Source: Cristatella mucedo (Eukaryota > Bryozoa > Phylactolaemata > Cristatellidae). From it: a stretch of 62,000 nucleotides of DNA. Positions 51,096 through 62,000 of this stretch are shown here, one piece after another. The DNA is taken from assembly GCA_009760855.2 (NCBI GenBank), contig WPIO01000004.1, positions 6,702,501 through 6,764,500 on the forward strand, in the 5' to 3' direction. Positions within the stretch are counted from its first letter, which is position 1. The number at the start of each line of letters is the position of its first letter. The translations under genes and the position numbers were made by a program. The notes beneath the pieces were generated by a model. The model was not told the DNA's origin. It saw only the letters and a list, made by a program, of their open reading frames with translations, and ran no database searches.

Positions 51096-51967
51096 AAGGG
51101 CAGTGGAAAAAGTGGCCACCCAGATGATTTGACAAGTATTTGTTTACTTTCCTTATAATTATATTGTTTCGATACAATTAGAATTATAGTGTTACAAAAC
51201 ACTCTGGGCATATTAAGCTTGGCATCGGATCTAAAATAGATGCCTTCGAGGACTTGTGACCGATAATCACAGTAGCAGCGCCAAATACGAATGACCGCGA
51301 ACGTGCTCTGATATCCAAGACTCTTTTTTATTAGAAACGATAGTTGGACTGATCCAGTTTAGAAAGTCAATGGCTGGAATATATCGAATTACAAAGTAGC
51401 CACACGGTTGCTCCTTCAAAGCGACGCATTTGTACAAGCAATCAGCTCCAAGCTGCCACTTACTCTCCGTAGCTGCAGATGCGGCTTTGAGCTTCCACCT
51501 GAGCCTAAAAATCAAACAAATTCCTCTACACAAGTCATTTTTCAAACGGGCCGCTGCTAAAGACTCTCGCCAGCCAACTCTCTCAGTGAATAGAGACCAA
51601 GATTCTTCTTCAGTTAAAGTGAAGAGGAAGACAGGGCTTCAAACAGAGCAGGTCACAACTTCAAGAAGAGCTGACAAAATGGCTACTGGCAGTGATGCAA
51701 TGTATGTTATGAGACCTGCATGCAACTAGTTTTCCTTAGAGGCAGGGCCCGCGAAGCGGCCCGTCAGTTATCACGGCCATCTGTTTGCTCAGTGAAAGGA
51801 ATCAGTCGGTATGAAGCGTCGTAGCTCAGAAGCTCAGATGCTTTATACGGGGCCGCTCTGCTGCGGGAAGAAAAACCAGGCGGCGAAATTTTTGAGTCAG
51901 TAAGCAAGCTCTCGAGTGCTTATTCGTAGTGTTACGTCTACCGTCTGGAGGCCGGACCGGTGGTTAG

Positions 51968-52258
51968 TTGACGGACGCTGCCATTGAAAGAGAGGTTGTC
52001 AATGTGAACGCCCATCGATCTTTCTTTGAAGTAATGCTAAGGAACCTCACGGGAGACGCGGATATTTTTAGTCGCTTCTTCAAAGCACCATCAAGTCTAC
52101 TCATTCTATTGGCAATAACTTCAGCAGTAATTGAAACCAATGAAAAGAAAAAACGCCACAAACCTTTAGTAAAAACGGCAATCCATAAGATAAATAGCAT
52201 AAAAGTCACGATGAACGTTTTCGAGGCAGAGCCTATGGATGCTGCTAGTAAGATCAAC
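51968..52258 (+). CDS. Candidate exon of an unidentified gene (first of a pair)
   Basis: Open for 97 codons after GGTTAG and ending at a strong GTGAGT donor. It includes NAHRSFFEVMLRNLTGDAD, then a hydrophobic run SSLLILLAITSAVI and a basic segment ETNEKKKRHK. Amino-acid composition looks natural. It has no ATG at its start, so more coding sequence must lie upstream. The minus strand is also open here, which lowers confidence. Confidence 0.35.
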
Positions 52259-52881
52259 GTGAGTGTATGGAGGCTTATTACTTAGTTATTTAACAGCACT
52301 TTGACCCCAACTCATAGGACAATATAGTTACTGAAGTAAGAAATTTCACTGAAATGTAGCATTCGATTAGTCATCCACGTGAAGTAAAACCGGAACAATG
52401 ATAATTTCTTGGGCACTGCACGGGTTGGGCAGCAGTGCGAGAGTCCAGCCCTACTTTTTCAGTTGTAAAAGCATTGCCCGAATCCAGTCCACCAAAATAT
52501 AGAGCACCTCGACGGACATCCATCTCTATTAAATGAGCACTGCGTGTGATATTGTTTTCTCGGGCTTGAGGTGAATGTATAACTATTTTTTACGTAGAAT
52601 GATGCGCTCATGAATATTATAAACAACTTGAAATTCTTTCTGCACAACCTTTAGAGTAAGAACTGCCTCGAAATAGCAGTTCGAATGATACTATAGTGCT
52701 GAATTTTGCATCAGAGTATAGGTTAGATGAGATGCGGAACTAAACTCATCTATTCACCCACTGTAACTGAACTAGCAGCTATTTTCCGGGTTAAGACAAA
52801 TAATCCAGGGTATTAGATTACCCGTTCAGATTAGACTGTAGGTGTTCGGGTTTTAATGTAAACTAAATTGATCTTTCTTAG

Positions 52882-53115
52882 TACATTGCCGTTAAGTGCC
52901 GAATGTATGAAACATTGGATTTCGCAGCAATACCGGCAATTTGTATGCTAAAATATAATGTTTATTATAAAAAAGTGTCCATTTTGAAAGTTACCACATT
53001 ATTTACAATCTTTGCCAAGTGCTTTAACAACTATTTAGTCAAAGATGAGATTAAGAAGGAAAAAAGACAATATGCCAATATGTTTGCATTGAAACAAACT
53101 CGCCGAAGTTATTGA
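52882..53115 (+). CDS. Candidate terminal exon of the same unidentified gene
   Basis: Follows the acceptor GATCTTTCTTAG and continues in the phase required by the donor at 52259 (phase 0). It encodes 77 residues to a TGA. It includes YETLDFAAIPAICMLKYNV, possibly membrane or buried helix, and ends in the basic segment KDEIKKEKRQYANMF. I cannot assign a family. Confidence 0.33.
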   Translation, partial: YIAVKCRMYETLDFAAIPAICMLKYNVYYKKVSILKVTTLFTIFAKCFNNYLVKDEIKKEKRQYANMFALKQTRRSY

Positions 53116-54290
53116 ATTCATTTTATGCAATTAATCCTGGTTAGGAGTACAAATAAATATATGCAAGGTTTAAAACTATACGTAAGTTTGAAGATTTTTT
53201 TAGGAGCAGCGTTGTACTGCTTGGGGAGTCTGGCTTAGCACGATCAATGAGGTTACTACTAGTGCTAGAAAGACTCAAAATAAACTTGTGAGAGCGTCAG
53301 CTGCGATCATCTGATAGGTGGCTCATGACCATAAGGGCCTACACTGCTGCCTCCGAATATGTAATAGTTATTTCCTTAGCACTGTGGTAGGGCTTTAATG
53401 GTGGTGTTTATAGTGGGTGATGCAAATATGGCACACTTTGCTAATGCTCACAAATATCATTGAGTGAGTATCGATGCTTAATATAGCTTAGTTTGGTAGG
53501 GTCCACTACGTTCACCACTCAGGCAATAAATCAAGCTTCATGGAATCGCAGAATTGGATAGCCGGTATATGGACACAGTCCACATAGAAGCATCGCAACG
53601 AGAATGGAAAGTGAGTGAAAGCTTGCAAACCCAATACTCTATACTGTGGAATTTGAATATACATTTAGTATATAGTCTTTGAGTTTTGAAACTAGAGGAT
53701 AATCGGAACCTTTGAAAAAATTTTTTCTTGAACTAAGAGATGTGCGAGAAAATGAAGCTCACGCTATTGGGTTGGTCTAGGACCTTCGACAAAGTTTAAA
53801 AATGAGGCAGGTATGAGAGCATGTCGGCAGATGCACTTCGGCCTATTAAAACACTTTAACATGCACAAGCCTTTAACCTTTTTTTTTCGAAATGTTCTGT
53901 AAGATAATCGAAACTTATACGTGAGTGAATATTTCTTTTTATTTGATATTGTGCTAAATAACATGCCAACTTTTAAACCCATCTATCCAAAATTAACTTG
54001 TTACCAGAAGATGTTTGATAGGCTTAATAATCACCACCCTTATCTGATGACACCAGTGTTTATTTTGAGTCTTTATATTGTTCAGTTTATTCAGTTAATA
54101 AATGAAATTATGTTTTTCTAAAATTGGGTACGGGGCCTCATAAATTTGAGGCCGATACATGTTAAATTATGGTGCATTTGCTAGCTGGCAAAGCCAGAAG
54201 GAGCCTATTAAATGCTGCAAGCCCTGCCTCTGAAAAAAGACATATGCTGTTAAAATGTGGCATGAAGTATCAGTAAAAGAAATTATAAAA
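53116..54290. other. Unannotated AT-rich stretch
   Basis: No gene or repeat family recognised. Open frames at 53764-53982 (minus) and 53921-54121 (plus) overlap and lack support. Confidence 0.4.
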
Positions 54291-54297
54291 ATCTTAC

Positions 54298-54413
54298 TTC
54301 CTCTGAGTCATTAGCAAGCCAGCGATAGTTGCAACCAAGATGATAGCAAGCAGTGCACATCCACCAGCGGCGAGATAAAAGTCGGTCTTTATTACAGGTG
54401 GGTCCGTTGGTCT
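54298..54413 (-). CDS. Candidate transmembrane-segment exon (minus strand, unidentified receptor-like gene)
   Basis: Between a CCCTTCCAG acceptor and a GTAAGA donor on the minus strand. It encodes PTDPPVIKTDFYLA, then a 21-residue hydrophobic span (AGGCALLAIILVATIAGLL) and MTQR. A Pro/Thr-rich juxtamembrane stretch before a single span and a basic stop-transfer end is the usual layout of type I membrane proteins. If the donor is not used, translation ends one codon later at TAA. I found no neighbouring exon in the window. Confidence 0.42.
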
Positions 54414-54581
54414 CTGGAAGGGATAATATCTCAAATGCTTGCTACATGCTCGAACCAATAAAGTGATTGTACATTTGAGAACAAAAACGAAGTTTCTCTT
54501 TCCTCTCAAAAGCGAAGCTACAGAAATGATCCGGTGATGAGGTGGATGGGAGCTATATATTCTCAAAAACATAAACTTTCT

Positions 54582-54750
54582 TATATATATATATATATAT
54601 ATATATGTGAATATATTTATATATTTATTCTATATGAATATTATATATGAATATATTTATATATTTATATATTTATTATATTATATTTATTTATATATTT
54701 ATTTATTTTATATATTTATTATATATTATATATTATATTTATATATTTAT
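54582..54750. repeat. TA and TATTTA-type repeat
   Basis: A TA tract followed by degenerate ATATTTATATATTTA units. Confidence 0.9.
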
Positions 54751-55070
54751 CTTAAAAGAAGTTCCCTAATGGTTAACAATCAAATGCCAATAGATTTGCT
54801 TAAGCCCAACTTGCGACGGATTGCTAACGCTGTAACCAGTTTTAGGAGATAACAAGTTAAGGGAAGTAGCCGATGGTTTTCGGCCGCGTTCAGCCGCGTT
54901 TCCAACTTTAATTTTCAACCACGCGTCTGCCAACTGCTCCAGGCTGTTAGCATTTGAACTTTGTGCGATTAATTAGATAGATTGATCTTCGTACGTCGAC
55001 CTCACGCGAGCCGTCTGCATGTAAGGGTTTAGCAAAGAGCTACTTAGATCCAGAGGGTGCTACTAAAGAT

Positions 55071-55160
55071 GTTAATAAAGAGACAGCAAGCTAATAGTTA
55101 ATAGATTAATTAAGTTATTAGTTAACAGTTAATAGTTAATAAAGAGATAGCAAGCTCAAA
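55071..55160. repeat. Short direct and internal repeats around GTTAATA
   Basis: TTAATAAAGAGACAGCAAGC near 55070 recurs as TTAATAAAGAGATAGCAAGC near 55136, separated by several TTAATAG/TTAACAG units. No known element. Confidence 0.7.
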
Positions 55161-57259
55161 GGCGGCCCTGCCTAGCAAGCCTGAAAGTCTTGTGTTAATC
55201 ACACAGATGGTACGGGGTAAACTGTAACACAAAAAGAGCGCAGCACAAAGGCAAGAGCATTTCGCCCCAATCTGCTCCGAATAAATAAATGTACTGCTAA
55301 TAAAAAGTGCTCACACAAATCCTATTACTATTTCGATTGTTTTATTTACTTTGTGATGACTGTAACCTTCGAATGCTTTTGAAAGCCCATATCTCTCTAC
55401 CGTCGGTGCTCGATTCGTAGTTCACTTTTGACACCATAAATAACTGTTATCGTAATAAATGTAAGTCTAAGCATAGTTAAGAAGCCCGACGCCGTGCACC
55501 GAAATTCGGCACTCGCAATGCACTTTTAAAACTGCCCAAATGAAGTTGCAACTCGTTAGCAATTCTTAAAATTGTTCGCTGTGCGCGTAGTTAATTCTTG
55601 GCAATTCATTATGTTGCCGTGAATTAATTGTGAAGCACATGCATACTGATTTAGTTCTCTGTTGGCGCCATGCAAAATAAAACGAAGAAATTCCAGATGA
55701 AAATTGACGCCGAACGCGCAAACCTTAACAGTGCCACTTTAGAAGCAAGCCAGATCTAAGACAAAAATTCGGGAGAGACGTGCCTCGAATCTGACGGCGA
55801 CGCCAATGCCTTCTGTAGCAGACATGCTTGAAAGTATTCAACATGGAACGGCTCCATTTACAAAGGTCAGTAGTCGCACTGCTGCAATCGTCCTAGTTGA
55901 CCTGAAAGGCTTCTTATTACGAGTAGCAAGCCTGCCCGTCTCGCCTCTCTAGGGTTGCATGCTGGAGTGACTAGGAATTACCTGTCTGACTAGAGCTGAA
56001 TTGATGACGAGAGCGAGTCTACTCAGCCTCCGTCGACTGACAGGGTCTGGCCCTGTCGGTTGAATGCGAAGATCACGTCTAGAAGAACTTCCCACAAAGA
56101 ATCAACCCAAATTCGAGGTCTTGTAACTCAATTTTAGGACATTAGTCTACACAAAGCTGCAGCTAGGCAAATTTTCTCTATGAAGGAGCACGTGATGCCG
56201 ATGTGAGTGCCGAAGAGAAATACCCGCCGAGACTCAAACTAAGTTAGTGCAGCTGCCGCAATGGCTTACCACGACGCTTTGAACTTTCGCTTTTTCCAGA
56301 GCTACCCTCAAACTTGGTACATCTTCAACATACCTGAAAGACACGTATTTTCATTTTCAATTACAGCTGACATCAATACATGTCATCGTGCTGTCATCAT
56401 ACAGGTCCAACAGGATAGCGACGCAAAATGAAGCAAGGACAACATTGTCTGTCCGATTCTAGCTTTCCGTAGCTAGAGTTGCAGCAGAAACGTGGTTCTG
56501 AAACTTTAAAGATGAATCTCTGTAGGCCGAGACTTTTTACTGTGCAAACTAATCTAGGTTTAAGAAAAGATTTTTAGCTACCAGTGATTCGCACCTAAAA
56601 TTAATTTTAATAACCTAGGTTTGCCGCTAGTCCCGTGCTGCTCACTATCTATTTTCCACCTGTGTGAACTATTTGGATTGTTAATCTAATGATTTTTAAT
56701 ATTTCTAGCATTCAGAACACTCAAGTATTTACAAGCAAAAATTGCTTGGAATAGCAGAAGCGGCAGCTCTGTTTGGCCAATATGCCATTTTAAGTTCCTT
56801 ATTGACTTATTCCGACACGCACACATAAGAAGTCAAATGTCTTTTCTTTTTTCTTCAATTAACTATGAGATATTTATTTTCGTCTTATAATTAAGTAAAT
56901 ACTGACAGGAATCGTGCCGATTTATGTAGCACTAGTTGCCTGAGTGGAATCGTAACACTGCACAGAAAGAAGGAGTCGGTATTGTCATTCGGTTTGAATG
57001 CACGAACTCCAAAATAGGGATGCGAGATACTAGTAATGAAAAAGTAGCGGCACGTAAGTACTGCATCCAATATTTCTTAAGTAACCTAACGATAAGTTAA
57101 TGTATGTCTCAGTCAGACGCGAGGAGGCTACCAGGAATATTACCTAACCTCCAAAAGAGCTTTAATCCGAGTTGTGAATACCATTTACACAATTAAGTCT
57201 AGATTTAGAATATCCTGAGGAGCTTCATCCAGTGAGTTTCAGCATCTGTAAAGTCAACA
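55161..57259. other. Unannotated AT-rich stretch with one short exon-like segment
   Basis: No repeat family recognised. A 20-codon ATG-to-donor segment at 55806-55865 is discussed as a finding. Confidence 0.4.
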
Positions 57260-58565
57260 TATATAGTACATTTTGTATATATCTCTCAGCCCTCTAGGAC
57301 CACGAAACTTCTCAACTCACTTGTAACATGCTGGTATAACCACTTGCATGGAAGCGAACGTTCTCAAATTAAATAACGATCAAGTCAAATAACTAGTTAT
57401 GGGCAAAAAAGCGTGAATCATAAATTGGAAAGCTTGCCGTTCAAAACTACCTCTGTCGCTAAACATCTACGTGTTCTGTTCCAAATTGACCTTGCACTAG
57501 ACGGCTACTTTAACTCCACTGTAAAGTCTGCCTATTTTCAGCTGCATAAAATTCCTAGATGTCGGGCTTGCTTGGGCAGGTATACAAATTTTAAATTTTC
57601 TCCTGCATTTGTAACATTGCATCTCGACTTCAGCAACTCACTGCTTGCTGATCTATCGGCATGTTAAATCAAGCACGTCCAGTCTGTCTAGAGCTGTGCA
57701 GCTAGGTTCGCCTGTCGTGAGCGTTGCAGTTGCCCCATCAACAATTTTGTTGCATCGATTCTTATCCAAGTAGCCCATCGGCTTCAGGGTTCTGTTACTC
57801 ACTTTACGGTCCCTTAGTCTAGCTTCAACCTACCTATCTGAACTACTCCCCACTACGATAAGAATCTTTCCGTGTGCTTTTGTTAACCAAATTTCTTTTC
57901 TACACCTCGTAGGAGCCTCAAAGTCTTATATGACCATGCCTTAAGTTTCATGTAGTCTCAAAAGCTGGAACTTAATTCCGCCTGACGTCATGACATCCCC
58001 TGACTCGAAGACATTTAAAAAGAAGCTAAAAAGCAGCTATTAATCACACCATTAAGTCATTACTTGCAATTCGGCCTTCGTGTGCCCTGTGTGAATGTAA
58101 TGTAACGTATCTCCGTCTGTATCTCCTCAGAGTCATAAAGACCATGAGGGTGTTACGCAGGAAATGTTTGAATATTGCACTCACAGCCTAAGCGGCTTTC
58201 GGTACGCATTCGGTAGCCAGCAGACTTTCTCTCACGCAACAAAAAGAAAGTGGGAAGCATAGCGGAGTCAGGAGGGCAGCTGAGGTAGTGAGTAGCATGA
58301 AAGTAGCAGCTCAGGACCGCTGGAAAGGATGAACGATAGTCGGCAGTAGGAGAGTAGTGTGCTGACACAGTTCATGCTGCTACTAAAAAATATTTGCATG
58401 CTGACCCCATGCATGTCACCTCTAACCGTATTATGTTTATTGCCATTGTGACATTTTGCATGCTACCACTAGCCATATGACCACGGTTACTTTACAGAAT
58501 ATTTAAAGTGCCTAGGAAGAGATTACGTTCTCTGAGGGTGCTATACACTATAATTGATATTCTTA
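57260..58565 (+). mobile_element. LINE-A fragment, heavily mutated, interrupted by LINE-B
   Basis: Weak LINE-A frames (KSAYFQLHKI, LDFSNSLLADL) run from about 57300 to 58080. After a minus-strand LINE-B insertion the LINE-A 3' UTR resumes at 58358 and ends with the tail stem-loop at 58505-58550. Confidence 0.75.
58094..58357 (-). mobile_element. LINE-B 3' end inserted into LINE-A
   Basis: Closely resembles 33929-34256, including the C-terminal coding end and a GTAATGTAACG-type tail at 58096-58110. Opposite orientation to the surrounding LINE-A. Confidence 0.8.
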
Positions 58566-61500
58566 CTACACTATTTTTCTGATTATACACATTAAAAGAG
58601 AACTAGGTATGATTCTATTAGGCGAGCGATGGCTAGGAGGCATCACCTTGTGCCAATGGCTAGCTCAGGCATGTAGACGACTTGCTCACTCACACTACTT
58701 GCACATTGCTTCCCAGCGATCTGTGCATTGACACGGAAGTTCAGTCTCTCAGTTTGTAATTCCGCTCATTATTTTTTACCTGGTTGTCGACTTTTAAAGC
58801 CTTCATTGGTCGTCCCGTCTCTTACTCTCTGACACTGCTGCTATGAGTGGCATAGCCCATTTTCACATTTGTAGAACACTAGAAGGCTGCCATCCAAGCA
58901 GGATGAGACGTGCTTGCTCACGTCTCGTCATGCCACTGCAAGGCTGATCTAGCCAAGCAGGTCCTGCATTTACCAGCCAAGTCACTTAAGCTAAACGTGA
59001 CCTTAGCAAGCTGGCAAAAGTGCGAGATAGAAAGGATCTCTTGAACACTAATTGAAATGCTACGCTAGCTGCCCACAATTAATGACAAAAATCAGAAGAC
59101 TGGCTACATCTGTTCAGAATCCTGGAGGCAGCTCAAGCTAGCGCCAGCCAATCCCTAGCTCCCCGAGGGCGCTCCCACAGCGATCGGCAAATACGTCGAA
59201 TGAAGCGACCAGATAATAAGCATAGTACCGAGCAAACAAACAAGCAAGGTCAGGGTCAATCAATAGATTAGGCTGGCAGTCAAGGTAGATGCTTCCGAGA
59301 CATTTCAACAGGTGGAACTCGGTTTTCGACCCAGCAAGTTTACCCCCTTGTTAAGCTTGTGCAGCGAAGCTGTCCACCAAACTAATCTAGACAGCTGAGT
59401 TCGTGCCTGTTAAAAGAGAGCGACCTAGCGTCTGCGTTTGAGGACAGCATGGTAGTTTCAAATTTCGATGTGCCATTCAGTATCGTGAAAGACTTCAATC
59501 AAAGAAAAACTAAACTTCCATCAATCTTTCGAGTAGCTCTGTTTTTTAAGTATTGTTTGAATTTGCGGCTCACTTCCAAACTGAAGTTTGGATACAATAT
59601 ATTGGCTTATGTGAGTTCCAGGAAGAGATGGTGAGCTAAAATTCCCGTATAAGAAATAAAAAAGCACTAATAATGTTCATAAAAAGCACAATAACCTTTC
59701 AGAAGGATGGAAAACTTCAGCTTTTTCATCTAATGACTGGAGTATAAGAATAATGGCAAAACGATGCTAATTTAATTGCAGTAAATATCATAATAAATAT
59801 ATTTTGTATCGCAAAAAAGAAAATATCCTGGTGAAGCAGAATAACTTTTAAAACAGTTTTAATTCCTGTTGGTACTTGTAGAAGCATTTCTAAAATCGCA
59901 CTGCATTCATGTTATTTTTATACACTAGCGATTGTCAAAATTGTGCGGAACTTGAGTAAAATAACCTGTATTACAACAATCGAAGAGTCACTTTGCATAT
60001 GCACCTTCGTAAAATTAAGCTCAGAAGCCTGAACCTCAAAATGATTCATTTTCAATGTACGTAAAGTTTACCTTATGATTAGATCGCTTGTGAATCCTTG
60101 TTTATTAATTTAAAAACTGTCACAATTAGCCTTTCTTATGTTGCCCCCGAGAACCAATTATACATACATGCTCTCGCCCCTACAGATGTCTGACTGAGGT
60201 CATGAGCTCGAGCCCTGTGACATACGTGAAGAGCCTGCATTGAGATTAAGTTCTCTTAGGGTGCCATACAAATGAATTTTACATTATTTTTGTCGAGGAG
60301 CAATAACCAAAAAACACTGGTGTCACTTTGACAAAAACTGGTAATGCTTGTACATTGTCTCCTGTGATGTATCATAAGCTGTATTATAAGATGCACAGGA
60401 GCTTGGAATTCTTAAGAGTATACACGATACTAGCTTTACGACATATTTCATAATGTACGAAGGTATACACCATATGATGTGCATTTAATTAGACAGGGAC
60501 GTCAGCTTTACGATGCTCATTCCAGATTAAGTTGTTCCCAATCGCATCGCATGCGTACTGCGACTCCTCAGCAACAGAAACTTACTGCAACAATTCCTTA
60601 GATGATATTGGATCCGACTCGCTCTTCATCGAGTAGATTCTTACATCTGTGCTGTAAAATATTTATCAAAACTCCAAAGAATGGTTATTGCACCACAGGC
60701 TCAGCAGACGCTCTGGCCGCTAGTGCTTTTCAATTTTATTTGTGGATACCCTGGAAGCTATCCAATGTTTGCACGACATTCAAAAAGCATAAAAAGCACG
60801 TTCCCTGTACATTAGATAAGTGGGTATTATGAGTTGGTCTGGACAAGACACCCGCTCCCTATTTCAGTGCAAATTTTTTCACGTAATTTTCAAGCTCGAT
60901 AAGTTAGATTTATGCATTCATTTAGTCAGCCATTTAGAGCAATATTTATCAAATGGTTTATGCAACGTTTTTCTATCGAGTTTCTTGATCTCTTACAGCA
61001 GAGCTTAGCCGTTCATTTGAGGGTCGGATTTTCGAACACTCATATTACTAATCAGCTCTTTATGTCAGAACAGGCAGAACTTTGTGGTCGCCAGCTATAA
61101 AGACACAGTTGACCTTTCGCCATACCATCTAACAGGAGCCTTAGTTGGCCAAACGACATATTTCGAGAGTAAAACAAGGCACGATAAAAAGATTAAACAT
61201 AAAAGATCTGCTAACGCAGTGCAGTACATCTCCATTGAATTGGGATTTTTATCAAATCGCTTAGTTCACGAGTATATATCTATCACGAGGCTGGTTGGAA
61301 AATCAAAACACTCGCATTTTAGGCACTCCTAGCTTAAGCTTGAGATTAAGCGGGAAACGAATTATAGCCCTTCCAACTTGCATGACAGTCTTTTCTGTAG
61401 CTTTAAATCATGGTTAAAAATAGAGCTCAATCGCGATCGCATTTGACATTCTTCTGACATTACTGAGCTTTGAAATTGTGCTATTGCTGACTAATAGCGT

Positions 61501-62000
61501 TTCGAAAATGCATTCTGCAGAGTGGGCATACTCAAGCCGGGCTATTTGAATATGTGACTTCGCTGTGACCTTACAACAGTTTGCTAGTATTCAAGCTTTC
61601 ATGGCCTACCTTAGCTGATTTAAAGAATTCCTCTCGATAGACGCTACGGATACGTTGATGCCAGCAAAGTTCTTGAAAGGCCTGAAATAGAACACGACCA
61701 TATTCCTTAATGGCAGTCAGTGTAGCACAGCCTGAAGCCGGTTTTACGCTGTTTGCGACACACTTTCTAGTTACATTTTCTAGTTACATTTTCATCGAGA
61801 TGGATACCATAGAGCTAGGGTTATGTATGGCTATGTCAGAACTTTTGAGTTTGTGAAGTGAAGATAGATGCATTATATACCGCTACCAGGTTTAGGAATG
61901 CAAATACAAGGGAGGCAGCTGACTCTTTTTTTTTAAAGAGCTGAGGATGCGTCTATTCTAACTGCGGCTTCAAGCTGAATATCCCACGCTGACGTCAAAT
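58566..62000. other. Unannotated AT-rich right end
   Basis: Apart from one SINE-1 copy (60170-60285) I see no identifiable element. Plus-strand frames at 59449-59634 (running into a GTGAGT at 59611), 60602-60832 and 61084-61332 are open but have no recognisable motifs. Confidence 0.4.
60170..60285 (+). mobile_element. SINE-1 copy
   Basis: TGAGGTCATGAGCTCGAGCC B-box region, then GAGCCTGCATTGAGATTAAG, then TTCTCTTAGGGTGCCATAC and an AT-rich end. Confidence 0.65.

Noticed and set aside
60602-61332. Series of plus-strand frames as a degraded transposase
   Set aside because: I could not find catalytic motifs, terminal repeats or consistent frame joins to support any transposon family.

Overview
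This is animal (metazoan) nuclear DNA, most likely from an invertebrate. The evidence is a gene split by 19 GT-AG introns, CpG-rich promoter-like islands, abundant microsatellites, and many truncated non-LTR retrotransposons (L2/CR1-like) and tRNA-derived SINEs. I cannot name the species. Most long open frames here are retrotransposon remnants, translated microsatellites, or antisense readings of GC-rich DNA.

The centre of the window (12.4-39.7 kb, plus strand) holds one complete protein-coding gene, a HECTD2-type HECT E3 ubiquitin ligase. I rebuilt it as 20 coding exons (2508 nt, 835 residues) whose splice phases all agree. The C-terminal half is a full HECT domain. It has the catalytic cysteine at residue 803 in the motif AHTCFN and ends in GFGLE, with the phenylalanine at -4 typical of HECT ligases. 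The first two coding exons, joined in phase, encode a C-x2-C-x14-C-x2-C zinc-ribbon-like module that I do not know from the vertebrate protein. A second CpG-rich block just before exon 3 could be an alternative promoter that would omit this module.

The left flank (1-11.8 kb) is intergenic. It carries several copies of one LINE family (here LINE-A), mostly 3' ends on the minus strand, together with SINE copies and AT microsatellites. The right flank (39.7-62 kb) becomes AT-rich. It carries more LINE-A copies, a second LINE (LINE-B), further SINEs and a few exon-like segments whose genes I cannot identify: a two-exon candidate at 52-53 kb (plus) and a transmembrane-segment exon at 54.3 kb (minus).

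The repeats form a connected system. LINE-A ends in a conserved stem-loop followed by a TTA-type microsatellite. The most frequent SINE here (SINE-1) has a tRNA-like head with A and B boxes fused to nearly the same stem-loop tail. This suggests a LINE/SINE pair that shares a reverse-transcriptase recognition site. Several nested insertions allow relative dating.
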